Source: Planctomycetota bacterium
GTDB lineage: Bacteria > Planctomycetota > Phycisphaerae > WQYP01
Assembly (NCBI GenBank): GCA_021808485.1
Contig: JAKBBN010000025.1
Location: 1 to 39,819, forward strand
Direction: 5' to 3'
Length of the DNA stretch: 39,819 bases
The notes beneath the pieces are model-generated. The model searched no databases, was not told the DNA's origin, and saw nothing but the letters and a program-made list of their open reading frames with translations. The translations under genes were made by a program, and so were the position numbers. Positions 8,311 through 17,271 of this stretch are shown piece by piece. Each line of letters begins with the position of its first letter. Within the stretch, counting starts at the first letter, position 1.

Positions 8311-9537
8311 TCAGGTGTGGTAATCGGCGTTGATGGTAATGTATTCCCGGGACAGATCGCAGGTATATACTTTGGCCTTTCCGCTTTTTCCAGTGCCCAT
8401 ATCCACGCAAATTTCAATTTCCGGGCGCTTCATTTCCGCTTCCACCGCCGCCAGGTCGATTACCGTCGGCCGGCCGGAGCGGAACACGGTGATGCCGCCG
8501 ACCCGGCAGCCGGCCCGCTCCGCATTCATCCGCGCACCGCTGTAACCCGCGGCACTTACAAAACGCCCCCAGTTCGGGTCGCCGCCATGGATCGCTGTCT
8601 TGGCCAGCGGGCTGTTGGCAATCGCCATGGCCGCCTTGTGTGCATCCGCCGGGGATGCCGCACCGGTAACGCGTACTGTCACCAGCTTGGTGGCCCCTTC
8701 ACCATCGCGGGCAATTTGCCGGGCCAGTGAATCACACACCGTCAGCAAACCGCGGGAAAAGCTGCCGAACGCGGCGGAATTCATGCTGACAGCCCGGTTT
8801 TCCGCACAGCCGTTGGCCATGCACGCAAACGTATCACTGGTGCTGGTGTGCTGGTCTACCGTGACACAATTAAATGTCTCCGCGGTAACGCGGCGGATAA
8901 TATGCCGAAGCGCGGCAGCCGGGATTTTTGCATCCGTCGCCACAAACGCCAGCATGGTGGCCATGTTCGGCGCGATCATGCCGGACCCTTTACAGCAACC
9001 GGCTATGGTGACGGTACGGCCGGAAATTTTCAGCCGATGAACGGCGGTTTTAGCCACAAGATCCGTGGTTAATATTCCCATGGCAAAGGCTCTGCCGTGC
9101 GCTGCGGAATCGCCGCATTCCGCCGATAACTGTGGGATGCCGGCGCGAATTTTTTCCATCGGCAGAAAGCGGCCGATCACACCGGTGCTGAACGGCAGTA
9201 TTTCCACCGCCGGATGTGACATCCCGGCCGCTCCAAGCGCGTCGGATGCAAGGGAACACATTTCCCTTGCGTTCTGAATCCCGCGCCGACCGGTGCATAC
9301 ATTGGCGCATCCGCTGTTGACGATGCAGGCGCCCAGTCGGCCCGCACGGATATGCTCCCGTCCGACTATCACCGGTGCACCGACAACTTTGTTGGTGGTG
9401 AACACCGCCGCGGCCGCCGCAGGCGTGCGCGACGCGAGTATCGCCAAATCCGGCTTGCCCGACGCTTTGATGCCGCAGGCGATTGCCCCGGCCAGAAATC
9501 CTTTTGGCGCTGTGATGGTGTCGTTATGGTCCGGCAA
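8311..9537 (-). CDS. argJ: Bifunctional ornithine acetyltransferase / N-acetylglutamate synthase
   Basis: ArgJ recycles the acetyl group from N-acetylornithine to glutamate in arginine synthesis, in the cytosol. The protein begins with APKGFLAGAIACGIK and carries the autoproteolysis motif APNMATMLAF, where the Thr (residue 194 from this start) becomes the N-terminal nucleophile of the beta chain. NSPLAKTAIHGGDPNWGR and the C-terminal DLSREYITINADYHT are also typical. I choose TTG 9537 because a GAGG site lies eight bases upstream and the 408-residue length fits the family. GTG 9582 is an alternative, and the frame stays open to 9810 without family-like sequence. The stop lies 15 bases from the convergent GH30 stop. 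No other arg genes are present. Confidence 0.92.
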   Translation of the reverse strand: MPDHNDTITAPKGFLAGAIACGIKASGKPDLAILASRTPAAAAAVFTTNKVVGAPVIVGREHIRAGRLGACIVNSGCANVCTGRRGIQNAREMCSLASDALGAAGMSHPAVEILPFSTGVIGRFLPMEKIRAGIPQLSAECGDSAAHGRAFAMGILTTDLVAKTAVHRLKISGRTVTIAGCCKGSGMIAPNMATMLAFVATDAKIPAAALRHIIRRVTAETFNCVTVDQHTSTSDTFACMANGCAENRAVSMNSAAFGSFSRGLLTVCDSLARQIARDGEGATKLVTVRVTGAASPADAHKAAMAIANSPLAKTAIHGGDPNWGRFVSAAGYSGARMNAERAGCRVGGITVFRSGRPTVIDLAAVEAEMKRPEIEICVDMGTGKSGKAKVYTCDLSREYITINADYHT

Positions 9538-10026
9538 TCTGTTTACCTCGCTGGTTAATCGGTAATATTTCCACGGCTTCACGCCGCCAATCGGCAAAGT
9601 TTTACCATGAAATGCCGCGGTTACCAAATCCGGGGAAAGTATCAGGAACGGTTTTCCATTTATCCGGAGAATTCGTGAATTCCTGCCAGCCCCTTGCCGG
9701 CGATCAGGACTATCCGGACAAACCCGCAGCGCCAAGAAAACATCATTCGTCACAGCTGAAATTGGACGGATTGTCGAAACAGGCTTAACCAGTTGTTCCG
9801 GCAATTCCAAGGGGAATATTGAATTGGCGATTTACTGGAACAATGTCCGCCCGGCCGCCCACCGCAACTTAGTGCTACCGATACCGGCGGGTACATGTCG
9901 TTGAAGCATTGGATTTCGTGACCGAGCCATATTTTTATTCCCGGCTTTCTTCGGCTACCATAGTGTGGATACAGGCGAGCAGGATGTCGCCGGTTCTATA
10001 TATGTGGTTTTAGCAGGAAGCGGCAC
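9538..10026. other. Intergenic region upstream of argJ and the membrane-protein pair
   Basis: These 489 bases separate the start of argJ (leftward) from the first membrane-protein gene (rightward), so both promoters should lie here. The argJ frame extends through much of it without conserved sequence. I found no strong sigma70-like pair and no RNA gene. The right end has an AGGA-type ribosome-binding site before GTG 10027. Confidence 0.4.
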
Positions 10027-10866
10027 GTGATCGGCAGTGCAATTCCCCCGATTTCTTGGATCTGGCTGACGGCCGTATTGGGAGTGTCAGCGGTCGGCGG
10101 CATTTTATGGCTGAATGGCATCCGTGCCGCCCGGCCCCTGGTGGCCCTGTTGATGGTGGCGACAGGGGCGGCGGCGGGCTTTCTGGCGCCGGTATTGTGG
10201 CACGCTACACTCGCCCGCCTGACAACGGTTATTACTGGAATTATAGTCGGCCTTATCTTTGGCGGCCTGTTATTCAGAATTGCGCAGGCGGTTTTAGCGG
10301 CCGTTCTGGCGGCATCGGTGGTGGTGGGGCTGATGAGTTTTTATGCAGGTGTATGGACTCCCCGTGCCATCAGCGGACTTACCGCGGCGCCGGCCGCCGT
10401 CACTCATGGAAACGCATCGCAACCGGCACGGAAAGCAGCACCACCTTCCACTTCCCGATCGACGACGGCCAAAGGGGGGCGGGCGGCGCCGACATGGCTT
10501 TGGATTAAAACATCGCAAGTCGGCAAGGGCGTGATCGGCATTCTCAGGAAAATGCCGGCGGCGCAACGCAATGAAATGTATGCCATTGCCGCCGGGGTCG
10601 GATTAATTGCGTTCCTGCTGGGCATTGTGTTTCCGCGCGGCACCAGCCTGGTCGGCGGTGCGTGGATGGGTGTGCTCATGCTTTTCACCGGGCTGAATAT
10701 TCTTGGTATCTGGTACGCCCCGCGGGCACGCGAATGGGCCGATGCGCATCTGCATCCGCTATGGATTTTTTCCGCCTTTGGCATATTGGGAATGGCTGTG
10801 CAATATCGCCATATTCATCGGGAAAAAAAGAACAAGAAAACCGCGGCCGCGGAAGAAAAGAAATAG
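10027..10866 (+). CDS. Polytopic membrane protein, unknown function (first of a pair)
   Basis: I do not recognise a characterised family. The 279-residue product has about seven hydrophobic segments: four or five in the first half (from ISWIWLTAVLGVSAVGG to VVVGLMSFYAGVW), a hydrophilic Ala/Ser/Thr/Pro-rich linker at about 115-165, then two or three more (MYAIAAGVGLIAFLLG, LVGGAWMGVLMLFTG, WIFSAFGILGMAVQY) and a Lys-rich tail. The Gly-rich helices with GIIVGL resemble TMEM198/DUF4203-like proteins; that is only a resemblance. The start is GTG 10027 with an upstream AGGA. The next gene encodes a protein of similar build, so the two may work together. Confidence 0.7.
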   Translation: MIGSAIPPISWIWLTAVLGVSAVGGILWLNGIRAARPLVALLMVATGAAAGFLAPVLWHATLARLTTVITGIIVGLIFGGLLFRIAQAVLAAVLAASVVVGLMSFYAGVWTPRAISGLTAAPAAVTHGNASQPARKAAPPSTSRSTTAKGGRAAPTWLWIKTSQVGKGVIGILRKMPAAQRNEMYAIAAGVGLIAFLLGIVFPRGTSLVGGAWMGVLMLFTGLNILGIWYAPRAREWADAHLHPLWIFSAFGILGMAVQYRHIHREKKNKKTAAAEEKK

Positions 10867-10936
10867 GGATTCCGTTCCGCGGCGCCTGGCCGTGCGCATA
10901 CGGCCGAATCAGCCTGCATCAGGGATGATGTTCGTC

Positions 10937-11641
10937 ATGACCCAAAGCCCCAATTCCCCATCCAGCCAACCCCTCATATGGGTGCAGCACGGGCAGCATT
11001 TGCTGCAAATTTTCTACAAGCATTGGACCGCGGCACTTCGCGCACTGCCCCCGGCGGACGCTCGCTGGGATGCACTTATTGCCTTGACCGGGCTGATCTT
11101 GCTGCTTGTGTCATGGCGGCATTACCGCGCCGTGCTGATGGCCAACTGCGCTGCATTGGGTTGGTATTTCGGCATGTATCTGGTGCACTGGTCCTTTGTT
11201 GCCGGCGTAGCGGCGGCGCTGGCCGGCATTATTGTCGGCCTGCTGGCCGTGCCCTTGATGCAGGCCTCCGCCATGATCGCCGGCGGGTTGATCGGTTGTA
11301 TCGGCGGCATTGCGCTATGGCACGGGTTTCATCAACCGCCGGATTTGCGCTGGGTGCCGGCGGTTCTGGGCCTGGTGGCGGTGGGAATTGTGGCGCTTTA
11401 TCTCTTTCGCCTCGGTTTGATTTTATTATGCACACTGGAGGGAAGTGTTCTGGCGGTCGGCGGCGTGCTGGGGGTAACACTTGCCTGCGCTCACCCGTCA
11501 CAAGTGCGGCGTCTTCATGGGCAATTGCTGGACCACCCTTTGCGGATGTTGGCGCTGTTGGCGGCCGTGGCAACATGCTCTTTGATTTATCAATTGATCC
11601 GCTGGAAAACGGCGGAAAAAAAAGAAAAGCAGGTTCAATAA
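10937..11641 (+). CDS. Polytopic membrane protein, unknown function (second of a pair)
   Basis: The 235-residue product has about seven membrane segments, beginning with ALIALTGLILLLVSW, and includes AGIIVGLLAVPLM, which mirrors the GIIVGL helix of the preceding gene product. It ends, like its neighbour, with a last helix and a short Lys-rich tail (KTAEKKEKQ). The shared layout suggests an old duplication, although overall identity looks low. Three ATG codons (10925, 10928, 10937) follow an AGGG; I choose 10937, but any could be used. It lies 70 bases after its neighbour on the same strand, so co-transcription is likely. Function unknown. Confidence 0.7.
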   Translation: MTQSPNSPSSQPLIWVQHGQHLLQIFYKHWTAALRALPPADARWDALIALTGLILLLVSWRHYRAVLMANCAALGWYFGMYLVHWSFVAGVAAALAGIIVGLLAVPLMQASAMIAGGLIGCIGGIALWHGFHQPPDLRWVPAVLGLVAVGIVALYLFRLGLILLCTLEGSVLAVGGVLGVTLACAHPSQVRRLHGQLLDHPLRMLALLAAVATCSLIYQLIRWKTAEKKEKQVQ

Positions 11642-11706
11642 GGCCGTCACGTGCGGGCCGGTCATTCACCCGCTTTCGCCGGATCGGCCGGTTGGTGTTT
11701 TGTCAC

Positions 11707-12126
11707 TTATTCGCCGATAATTTTAACCAGCACGCGTTTGTTTCGCCGGCCGTCAAATTCACCGTAGAAAACCTGTTCCCAGGGGCCAAAATCCAGCCTG
11801 CCCGCGGTGATTGCAATGACTACTTCCCGGCCCATGATCTGCCGCTTCAGATGGGCGTCGGCATTGTCTTCGCCGGTGTCGTTATGGCGGTATTGATTCG
11901 TCGGCTGGTGAGGGGCAAGTTTTTCCAGCCATTGCCGGTAGTCCTCATGAAGGCCGGATTCATTGTCATTAATAAAAACGGACGCCGAAATGTGCATGGC
12001 ATTGCACAGCAACAGCCCTTCTTTAACACCGCTCCGCCGGACGCAATCTTCCAGCTGCGGCGTTATATGCACAAAATCGACTCGCTTGGGCACATGGAAC
12101 GTCAGGTATTCCGTAAAGCTTTTCAT
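11707..12126 (-). CDS. yjbQ: YjbQ/UPF0047 family protein
   Basis: The 139-residue protein matches the YjbQ/UPF0047 family throughout. Visible family features are [28 protein letters not shown] (in two parts: the HITPQLEDC and [13 protein letters not shown] segments), [28 protein letters not shown] and the C-terminal [20 protein letters not shown]. coli YjbQ has been shown to have weak thiamine-phosphate synthase activity, but the physiological role of the family is unsettled. ATG 12126 follows a GGAG site five bases away and fits family length. It is convergent with the membrane-protein pair and divergent from kdsD. Confidence 0.9.
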   Translation of the reverse strand: MKSFTEYLTFHVPKRVDFVHITPQLEDCVRRSGVKEGLLLCNAMHISASVFINDNESGLHEDYRQWLEKLAPHQPTNQYRHNDTGEDNADAHLKRQIMGREVVIAITAGRLDFGPWEQVFYGEFDGRRNKRVLVKIIGE

Positions 12127-12302
12127 GAAATCTCCTGCGAATATCTGTTGACTACCCGGCGGACCGTCCGGCCATGCGACCGCCGGATGCCTGTCCGCGC
12201 GGCTGACGGTCGGCCAATTCCCGCCGGCATTGCACTTCCTAATTGCGTCCAACCGCGGCTGGAACGGCGGGGTCCGGATGCACCGAAACGGCATCATAAT
12301 CA

Positions 12303-12330
12303 TTGGCAGTTAAGACCGGTATCGTTTATT
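12303..12330 (+). promoter_or_regulatory. Possible kdsD promoter
   Basis: TTGGCA (12303-12308, five of six matches to the -35 consensus) is followed after 16 bases by TTTATT (12325-12330, four of six to the -10). Transcription would begin close to 12337, only a few bases before ATG 12341, so the mRNA would be nearly leaderless or the start would be ATG 12362. The call is weak. Confidence 0.3.
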
Positions 12331-12340
12331 GTGGGCGGTT

Positions 12341-13405
12341 ATGAAGACATCCGGAAAACTGATGCGGACGAGTAGCGGCAAAAGCCGCCGTGTCTCTTCC
12401 ACCGCTCGGAAAACGACGGACCTGCTGGCGGCAGCCCGGCAAGTTATCGCCTCGGAATCTGCATCTTTGCGAATTATTGCCGACCGGCTGGACTCTCGAA
12501 TCGCTCTGGCCATGCAGGCCATTTACGGGCAAACGGGGCTGGAATCTCCGGGCGTGCTGGTGATCAGCGGCCTGGGTAAATCCGGCCTGGCTGGACAGCG
12601 CATCAGCGCCAGTTTTGCCAGTACAGGAACGCCTTCACACTTTCTGCACCCTGTGGAAGCCTTGCATGGCGACTTGGGAAGGGTGCGGCGACAGGACATC
12701 GCCCTTTTTCTTTCCCACGGCGGAGAAACCGACGAGTTGCTGCAGTTGGGCAATCAACTCAAGGCCATGGGGGTAAAGATTATCTGCATTACCGCGAGGC
12801 AAAGCAGCAGCCTGGGCAAACTGGCGGAAATTTGTATTGAAATGGGTTCTATTGAAGAGGCTTGTCCGCTGCAGCTTGCGCCTACCACCAGCATCACCTG
12901 CATGAATGCTATCGGCGATGCATTGGTTCTGGGTGTTATGAGCCTGCGGAAATTTTCGGCGGAAGATTTTGCCGCATTTCATCCGGCCGGGTCATTGGGA
13001 CGGAAGTTGCTTAAAGTCAGCGAGGTAATGGGATTTCGTACAGGCGAAAATTTTTACCCCGTCAGCGCCGCTTGGACATTGCGACAGGCATTGGCAATGG
13101 ATCACACCGGGGGCAGGCGGCCCGGAGCCATTGTACTGGTGGATAACCAGAACCGGCTCACCGGCATTTTTACCGATGGCGACCTTCGCCGCGGAATTAT
13201 GCTGGATTCAACCCTTCTGGATAAGCCGTTGCATGCGGTCATGACGGTGAATCCGCGGTGTATCCGGTCTGACGCACTGGCCAGCGAAGCGATGGCGCTG
13301 TTGAACCAGTATCGGATTGATGAACTTCCCGTAGTGGATGCCCGCCGCCGTCCGGTCGGGCTTGTTGATGTCCAGGACCTGGTTCCGCTGCGCATGATTG
13401 CATAA
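12341..13405 (+). CDS. kdsD: D-arabinose-5-phosphate isomerase (KpsF/GutQ family)
   Basis: KdsD converts ribulose 5-phosphate to arabinose 5-phosphate, the first step to Kdo of lipopolysaccharide. The 354-residue protein has an N-terminal SIS domain with VLVISGLGKSGLAGQRIS, FLHPVEALHGDLG and LFLSHGGETDELLQL, the family segment LAPTTSITCMNAIGDAL, and FHPAGSLGRKLL, followed by two CBS domains (about 225 to the end, including VMTVNPRCIRSDALASEA and LVDVQDLV). This order is the full KpsF/GutQ architecture. A basic N-terminal extension of about 25 residues exceeds the E. coli protein, so ATG 12362 is also possible. kdsC follows by about 100 bases. Confidence 0.93.
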   Translation: MKTSGKLMRTSSGKSRRVSSTARKTTDLLAAARQVIASESASLRIIADRLDSRIALAMQAIYGQTGLESPGVLVISGLGKSGLAGQRISASFASTGTPSHFLHPVEALHGDLGRVRRQDIALFLSHGGETDELLQLGNQLKAMGVKIICITARQSSSLGKLAEICIEMGSIEEACPLQLAPTTSITCMNAIGDALVLGVMSLRKFSAEDFAAFHPAGSLGRKLLKVSEVMGFRTGENFYPVSAAWTLRQALAMDHTGGRRPGAIVLVDNQNRLTGIFTDGDLRRGIMLDSTLLDKPLHAVMTVNPRCIRSDALASEAMALLNQYRIDELPVVDARRRPVGLVDVQDLVPLRMIA

Positions 13406-13507
13406 CCGGTCCGCGGACCGCATGCCCGTTGCAGCAGGATTAAAACAGAATATGATTCTGCATCGCGCCCGGATGGGGCGTGGAAATGAATTTTCAGGAG
13501 TTTGTTC

Positions 13508-14053
13508 ATGAATGATCTGCAACCCGTTTCCTCCAGCCCGGCCCCGGTGATAAGTCCGGAAATTCAGTTGCTGATTCTGGATGTGGACGGCGTTCTTACC
13601 GACGGCGGCATTATCCGCGACGACACCGGCCAGCAGATCAAGCGGTTTCATGTGCGTGACGGCACAGGCATCGTGATCTGGAAACGCCTGAATCGGCAGA
13701 TTGCCATTATTACCGGAAAGGAGAGCCTGGTGGTGCAGCACCGGGCGGAGGAACTCGGTATTCAATATGTATATCAGAATGTATCCAATAAACTGGAGAT
13801 TTATTCCGATCTGCTTACGCAGCTTGGCTACACCGATGCCCAGGCGGCCTACATCGGCGATGATCTTCCGGACCTGCCGGTTATGCGACGTTGCGGTTGC
13901 CCCATCGCCGTTGCCGACGCCGCCGAAGAGGTGCGGGCGATGGCGCGTTACGTCACCAAATATCCCGGGGGTTATGGCGCCGTGCGTGACGCAGTCGAAT
14001 GGCTGTGCAAAGGAATGAACCTGTGGCATCAGGCGATAAGCCGGTACAGTTGA
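13508..14053 (+). CDS. kdsC: Kdo-8-phosphate phosphatase
   Basis: KdsC is a HAD-superfamily phosphatase that releases phosphate from Kdo-8-phosphate. The 181-residue protein carries HAD motif I, LLILDVDGVLTDGG, then FHVRDGTGIVIWK, IAIITGKES (motif II), NKLEIYSDLL with the motif III lysine, and GDDLPDLPVM (motif IV). No cap domain is present, as in tetrameric KdsC. ATG 13508 has an AGGAG site eight bases upstream. It lies between kdsD and the large LptC-like gene, the same order as kdsD-kdsC-lptC in enterobacteria, which supports the assignment. kdsA and kdsB are not in the window. Confidence 0.95.
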   Translation: MNDLQPVSSSPAPVISPEIQLLILDVDGVLTDGGIIRDDTGQQIKRFHVRDGTGIVIWKRLNRQIAIITGKESLVVQHRAEELGIQYVYQNVSNKLEIYSDLLTQLGYTDAQAAYIGDDLPDLPVMRRCGCPIAVADAAEEVRAMARYVTKYPGGYGAVRDAVEWLCKGMNLWHQAISRYS

Positions 14054-14126
14054 AAGGTCGACTCCGGCGTTTATCCCGGGCGATGCGCCGATAAATCCCG
14101 TTGGTCGGCCGAAATGAAATGAGTTC

Positions 14127-17100
14127 ATGCGTAAAAAAATCATCATCTATTTTCTGAGCCTGGCGATTGCGGTCGGGATATTTTTTGCCGTTCGTGGAAT
14201 TCTGTTTCCTTCCGGTCCAACCCGCATGCACGATATTCATCCGCTTGGGGTGGCCAGTGGATCCGGGATGGTGAACCTGGTGGCGGAAACGCGCGATTCG
14301 CATGGTAATCTGGAGTATGTTTTACGATGCAGGCAGGCGGTTCCGGTCGGCAACGGCCGCTATAAACTGACCCTGCCGCAGATGCAGTTTTATACGACCA
14401 ACGGTCAAATTGTGCTGATCACAAGCCAGACCGGCGATGTAGCCGTGGACCAGATTGGCGGCGCCCTGTCCAGCAAAATTTACCCCCGAAAGGGATCACT
14501 GGTCGGCCATCCGACGATTACGATCGGACCGCGGGCCTCATTTAAGCCGGGAGTAACCGCGCGACAGCCCGGTCAAATTCAAATGCGGCTCTCCCGTGCC
14601 ATTAAATTCAATTATCAGGAAGGGCTGCTTACCAGCGGCGGCAGCGTTGATATTCGTGGAGATCGTTTGCGGTTCAATGGTCGCAAACTTACCGCGGAAA
14701 TCAACGTCCGCAAGAAAACATTGGAATATTTGCGGATAAGCCAGGGTAAACGGCTCATTATTCGTAATGCACTGGGCGGCGGGGCACGCGCACCGGCGAC
14801 ATCGCCGTCGGGCGGACTCACGGCAAAGGGTTCAAATAAGTCCGAACATTCGCCGCATACCGGGAGTCAAATTCCCGCATCACCTGTCTATAAGCTCACT
14901 TTCGGCAAATCGGTGCTGGTATCCCTGGGCGTGCGGACACTGGCAGCGCACCGGCTGATGCTGCTGTTTACCCCGGGCCGTGGTTCGCCGTCGCCCACAA
15001 CCGGCAATGCGAACGGGACCGGTCATGCGGCGGCTTCGGGCGCCAACCATGGCAATTCCGGCCAGACGCCGGCGCCCGAAAAAAAGAAAGCAAATCCGAA
15101 TGACCTGATCGTTGACTGGATCGGTCCGCTGACAGTGCGGCCGGACATCAATGTTTCGCAAATTAAAAATGTGTCGGCGCATAATTCCATTCTTGTGGCC
15201 TACGGGCGTGCCGGAAAGCCCGTCCATTTGCACGACGGCCCGCAGCGCACCGGCACGGCGTCGCGTGTCATGTATCAAACAGGACCGCAACTTCTGACCA
15301 TGCTCTCCGGAGGACTTCATCCGCTGACATTTACGGATGCAAGCATCGGCAGCCTGACCTGTCGCCGGCTCTTGTTTAATAATCTCACGCATCAACTGCT
15401 GCTCACAGGTCCCGGACGATTTGCGGTTCAACCCGACGCGCGAACCAGCGGGGCGGCCGCAACCGCGACTGCCGGACTTGGAGGACGATCCGGACACTGG
15501 AAGGGTCGCTGGCTCAATCAACTCAAGGTTCTCATTTCGCCGGGCAATAAGGCTGGCGAAAAAATGGCCGTCCGTCGCATTGAAGTACAGGGCGATGTGG
15601 TTATCCACAACCGGGCATTGCGCATCGAAGGGCAAAAGATAACGGCAAAACTGCGGCGGCCGGCGCCCCGGCCCGGCCATGCCCCGGCGGGAGGGCCGCA
15701 ATTGTCATATTTTTCCGCGATTGGAAAAGTGCTGGTGCAAAGCCGGTCCGTTTTTGGAACTTCACCTGATCAGATAACCTGCGGCCAGCTTCAACTCTTC
15801 ACGCATCCGGACGCGTCCACCGGCCGCAGGGTTCCGGCGTTGTTTCAAGCCGATGAGCGCATTCATCTTTTATTCCACGCGCAAAACAAGGCCGGCGGAA
15901 AAGGCAGCGTCGTGTACAAACTGGCCGCAAAACATTTGACGGCAAACCTGGAGCCGGCGCCCGCCGGATTGCGTAACGGCACGGGACGATCCCAGACGTC
16001 CGGCCGATATCAAATTACCCTGTTTCACGCATGGCATGCCGTCAGGCTGGCAATTTCCGGAATGGGGCGGCCGATTTCCGTCACGGCGGCGAGTTTGCGC
16101 GGGAACCGGCAACTGGGCGTCGCATCACTTTCCGCCGGCAAGGCGGCGGGTGGCACGGCGATCGCGGTCAGTTCATGGCCGAAGATTCAGCAGGGCCGGG
16201 ACAGCCTTTCAGCGCCGCATATCCTGCTTCGCCGCGGCAACCAATCATTGACGGTTCCCGGTCCTGGCATCATGAATTTGGCGGGAAAACCGGCGAAATC
16301 CGGCGGGGCGGCGGACCACGTCCAAGTCCGCTGGGCGGGAAAGATGGATTACGATGGCCAGAAATACACGGCTGCTTTTTCCACGCGTGTGCGCGTCACG
16401 TTGCGCGGGGAACCTTTGCGTCACAGTTCATTATCCTGCCCGCAATTGCGCGTACGTTTTTACAAACGGCCCCGCCGCGCGGGTTTGCACATGGCATGGC
16501 TTGAAGCGAGGGGTGCAAATAAAGAGCCTGTGATTGCGCGGGAGTCGAGCTATAGCGCCGCGGGCCTGCTGCGGACGCGGTTGTATCTTAACGCGGGGAT
16601 GCTCACCTACAACGCCGTGGAAAAAGTGCTGCGAATTCCCTCCGCCGGTCGAATGGTGCTGGAGGATTACCGCAAAGCCGGCGGCGGCAAACATACACCC
16701 TCGCAGCGTGGTCAAAGCGCGTTTGCCTGGCGTCAGGCGTTGTCCTATCACGCCAAAACCGGCATTTTATCCATGCGGCGCCATGTGCGGCTGGTGTTCC
16801 GCCCCATGACTCCGCTGAAAAATCCGTTGTCTGTAAAATCTACCGCGGCTCCCGCGTCAACTTCCAACGGCAATGCGGGCCTGGTTCTGCTTGATTGTCA
16901 TGAATTAATGGCCACACTTTCGCAGACTCATACGACCGGCGCCCGCGGCAGCGAACTGGGGCTGGGAGGACCCGTGCGGTTATCGCTGGTGCGGGCGCAG
17001 AGATCCGCGTTGGAATTAATGGGCATCCGCCTGGTGGCGGATGTGCTTTCAATGAATATAAGAACACAGATTGCCCAGGCTTACGGCCTGAACGGACACG

Positions 17101-17225
17101 ATGCGGTGGTGACCGGTCAACAGGGAAAAGCCAGCGCGGCGGCCCGAAAAATAGTTTGGAATCTGAGCCGGGGCCGGCAGGGCCTGACGCTAATCAATTC
17201 GCGCGGCCTTGGTCAGACGCCGTGA
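14127..17225 (+). CDS. Very large LptC/OstA-like protein, probable lipopolysaccharide transport
   Basis: By position and N-terminus this looks like the LptC component of the lipopolysaccharide bridge, but it has 1032 residues against about 190 for LptC. An N-terminal membrane helix (about 4-24) is followed by a region resembling LptC (about 30-200: PQMQFYTTNGQIVLITSQ, LTSGGSVDIRGDRLRFNGRK). After a low-complexity linker (about 205-240) come further beta-rich segments with short repeats of OstA style, such as RRIEVQGDVVIHNRALRIEG, YFSAIGKVLVQSRSV and SAGRMVLEDYRKA, separated by Gly/Ala/Pro linkers. It could combine LptC and LptA roles. It directly follows kdsD and kdsC; no lptB or separate lptA is seen. 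The LptC assignment is inference from context and pattern. Confidence 0.7.
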   Translation: MRKKIIIYFLSLAIAVGIFFAVRGILFPSGPTRMHDIHPLGVASGSGMVNLVAETRDSHGNLEYVLRCRQAVPVGNGRYKLTLPQMQFYTTNGQIVLITSQTGDVAVDQIGGALSSKIYPRKGSLVGHPTITIGPRASFKPGVTARQPGQIQMRLSRAIKFNYQEGLLTSGGSVDIRGDRLRFNGRKLTAEINVRKKTLEYLRISQGKRLIIRNALGGGARAPATSPSGGLTAKGSNKSEHSPHTGSQIPASPVYKLTFGKSVLVSLGVRTLAAHRLMLLFTPGRGSPSPTTGNANGTGHAAASGANHGNSGQTPAPEKKKANPNDLIVDWIGPLTVRPDINVSQIKNVSAHNSILVAYGRAGKPVHLHDGPQRTGTASRVMYQTGPQLLTMLSGGLHPLTFTDASIGSLTCRRLLFNNLTHQLLLTGPGRFAVQPDARTSGAAATATAGLGGRSGHWKGRWLNQLKVLISPGNKAGEKMAVRRIEVQGDVVIHNRALRIEGQKITAKLRRPAPRPGHAPAGGPQLSYFSAIGKVLVQSRSVFGTSPDQITCGQLQLFTHPDASTGRRVPALFQADERIHLLFHAQNKAGGKGSVVYKLAAKHLTANLEPAPAGLRNGTGRSQTSGRYQITLFHAWHAVRLAISGMGRPISVTAASLRGNRQLGVASLSAGKAAGGTAIAVSSWPKIQQGRDSLSAPHILLRRGNQSLTVPGPGIMNLAGKPAKSGGAADHVQVRWAGKMDYDGQKYTAAFSTRVRVTLRGEPLRHSSLSCPQLRVRFYKRPRRAGLHMAWLEARGANKEPVIARESSYSAAGLLRTRLYLNAGMLTYNAVEKVLRIPSAGRMVLEDYRKAGGGKHTPSQRGQSAFAWRQALSYHAKTGILSMRRHVRLVFRPMTPLKNPLSVKSTAAPASTSNGNAGLVLLDCHELMATLSQTHTTGARGSELGLGGPVRLSLVRAQRSALELMGIRLVADVLSMNIRTQIAQAYGLNGHDAVVTGQQGKASAAARKIVWNLSRGRQGLTLINSRGLGQTP

Positions 17226-17271
17226 CGCAGTGTTTGAATTTGACTTCGCCGGCCCATATCACAGAGTTAAC

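Noticed and set aside
10978..12375. Long 465-codon frame on the plus strand
   Set aside because: It overlaps the second membrane protein and yjbQ, both well supported; its translation shows no family pattern and is a shadow frame.
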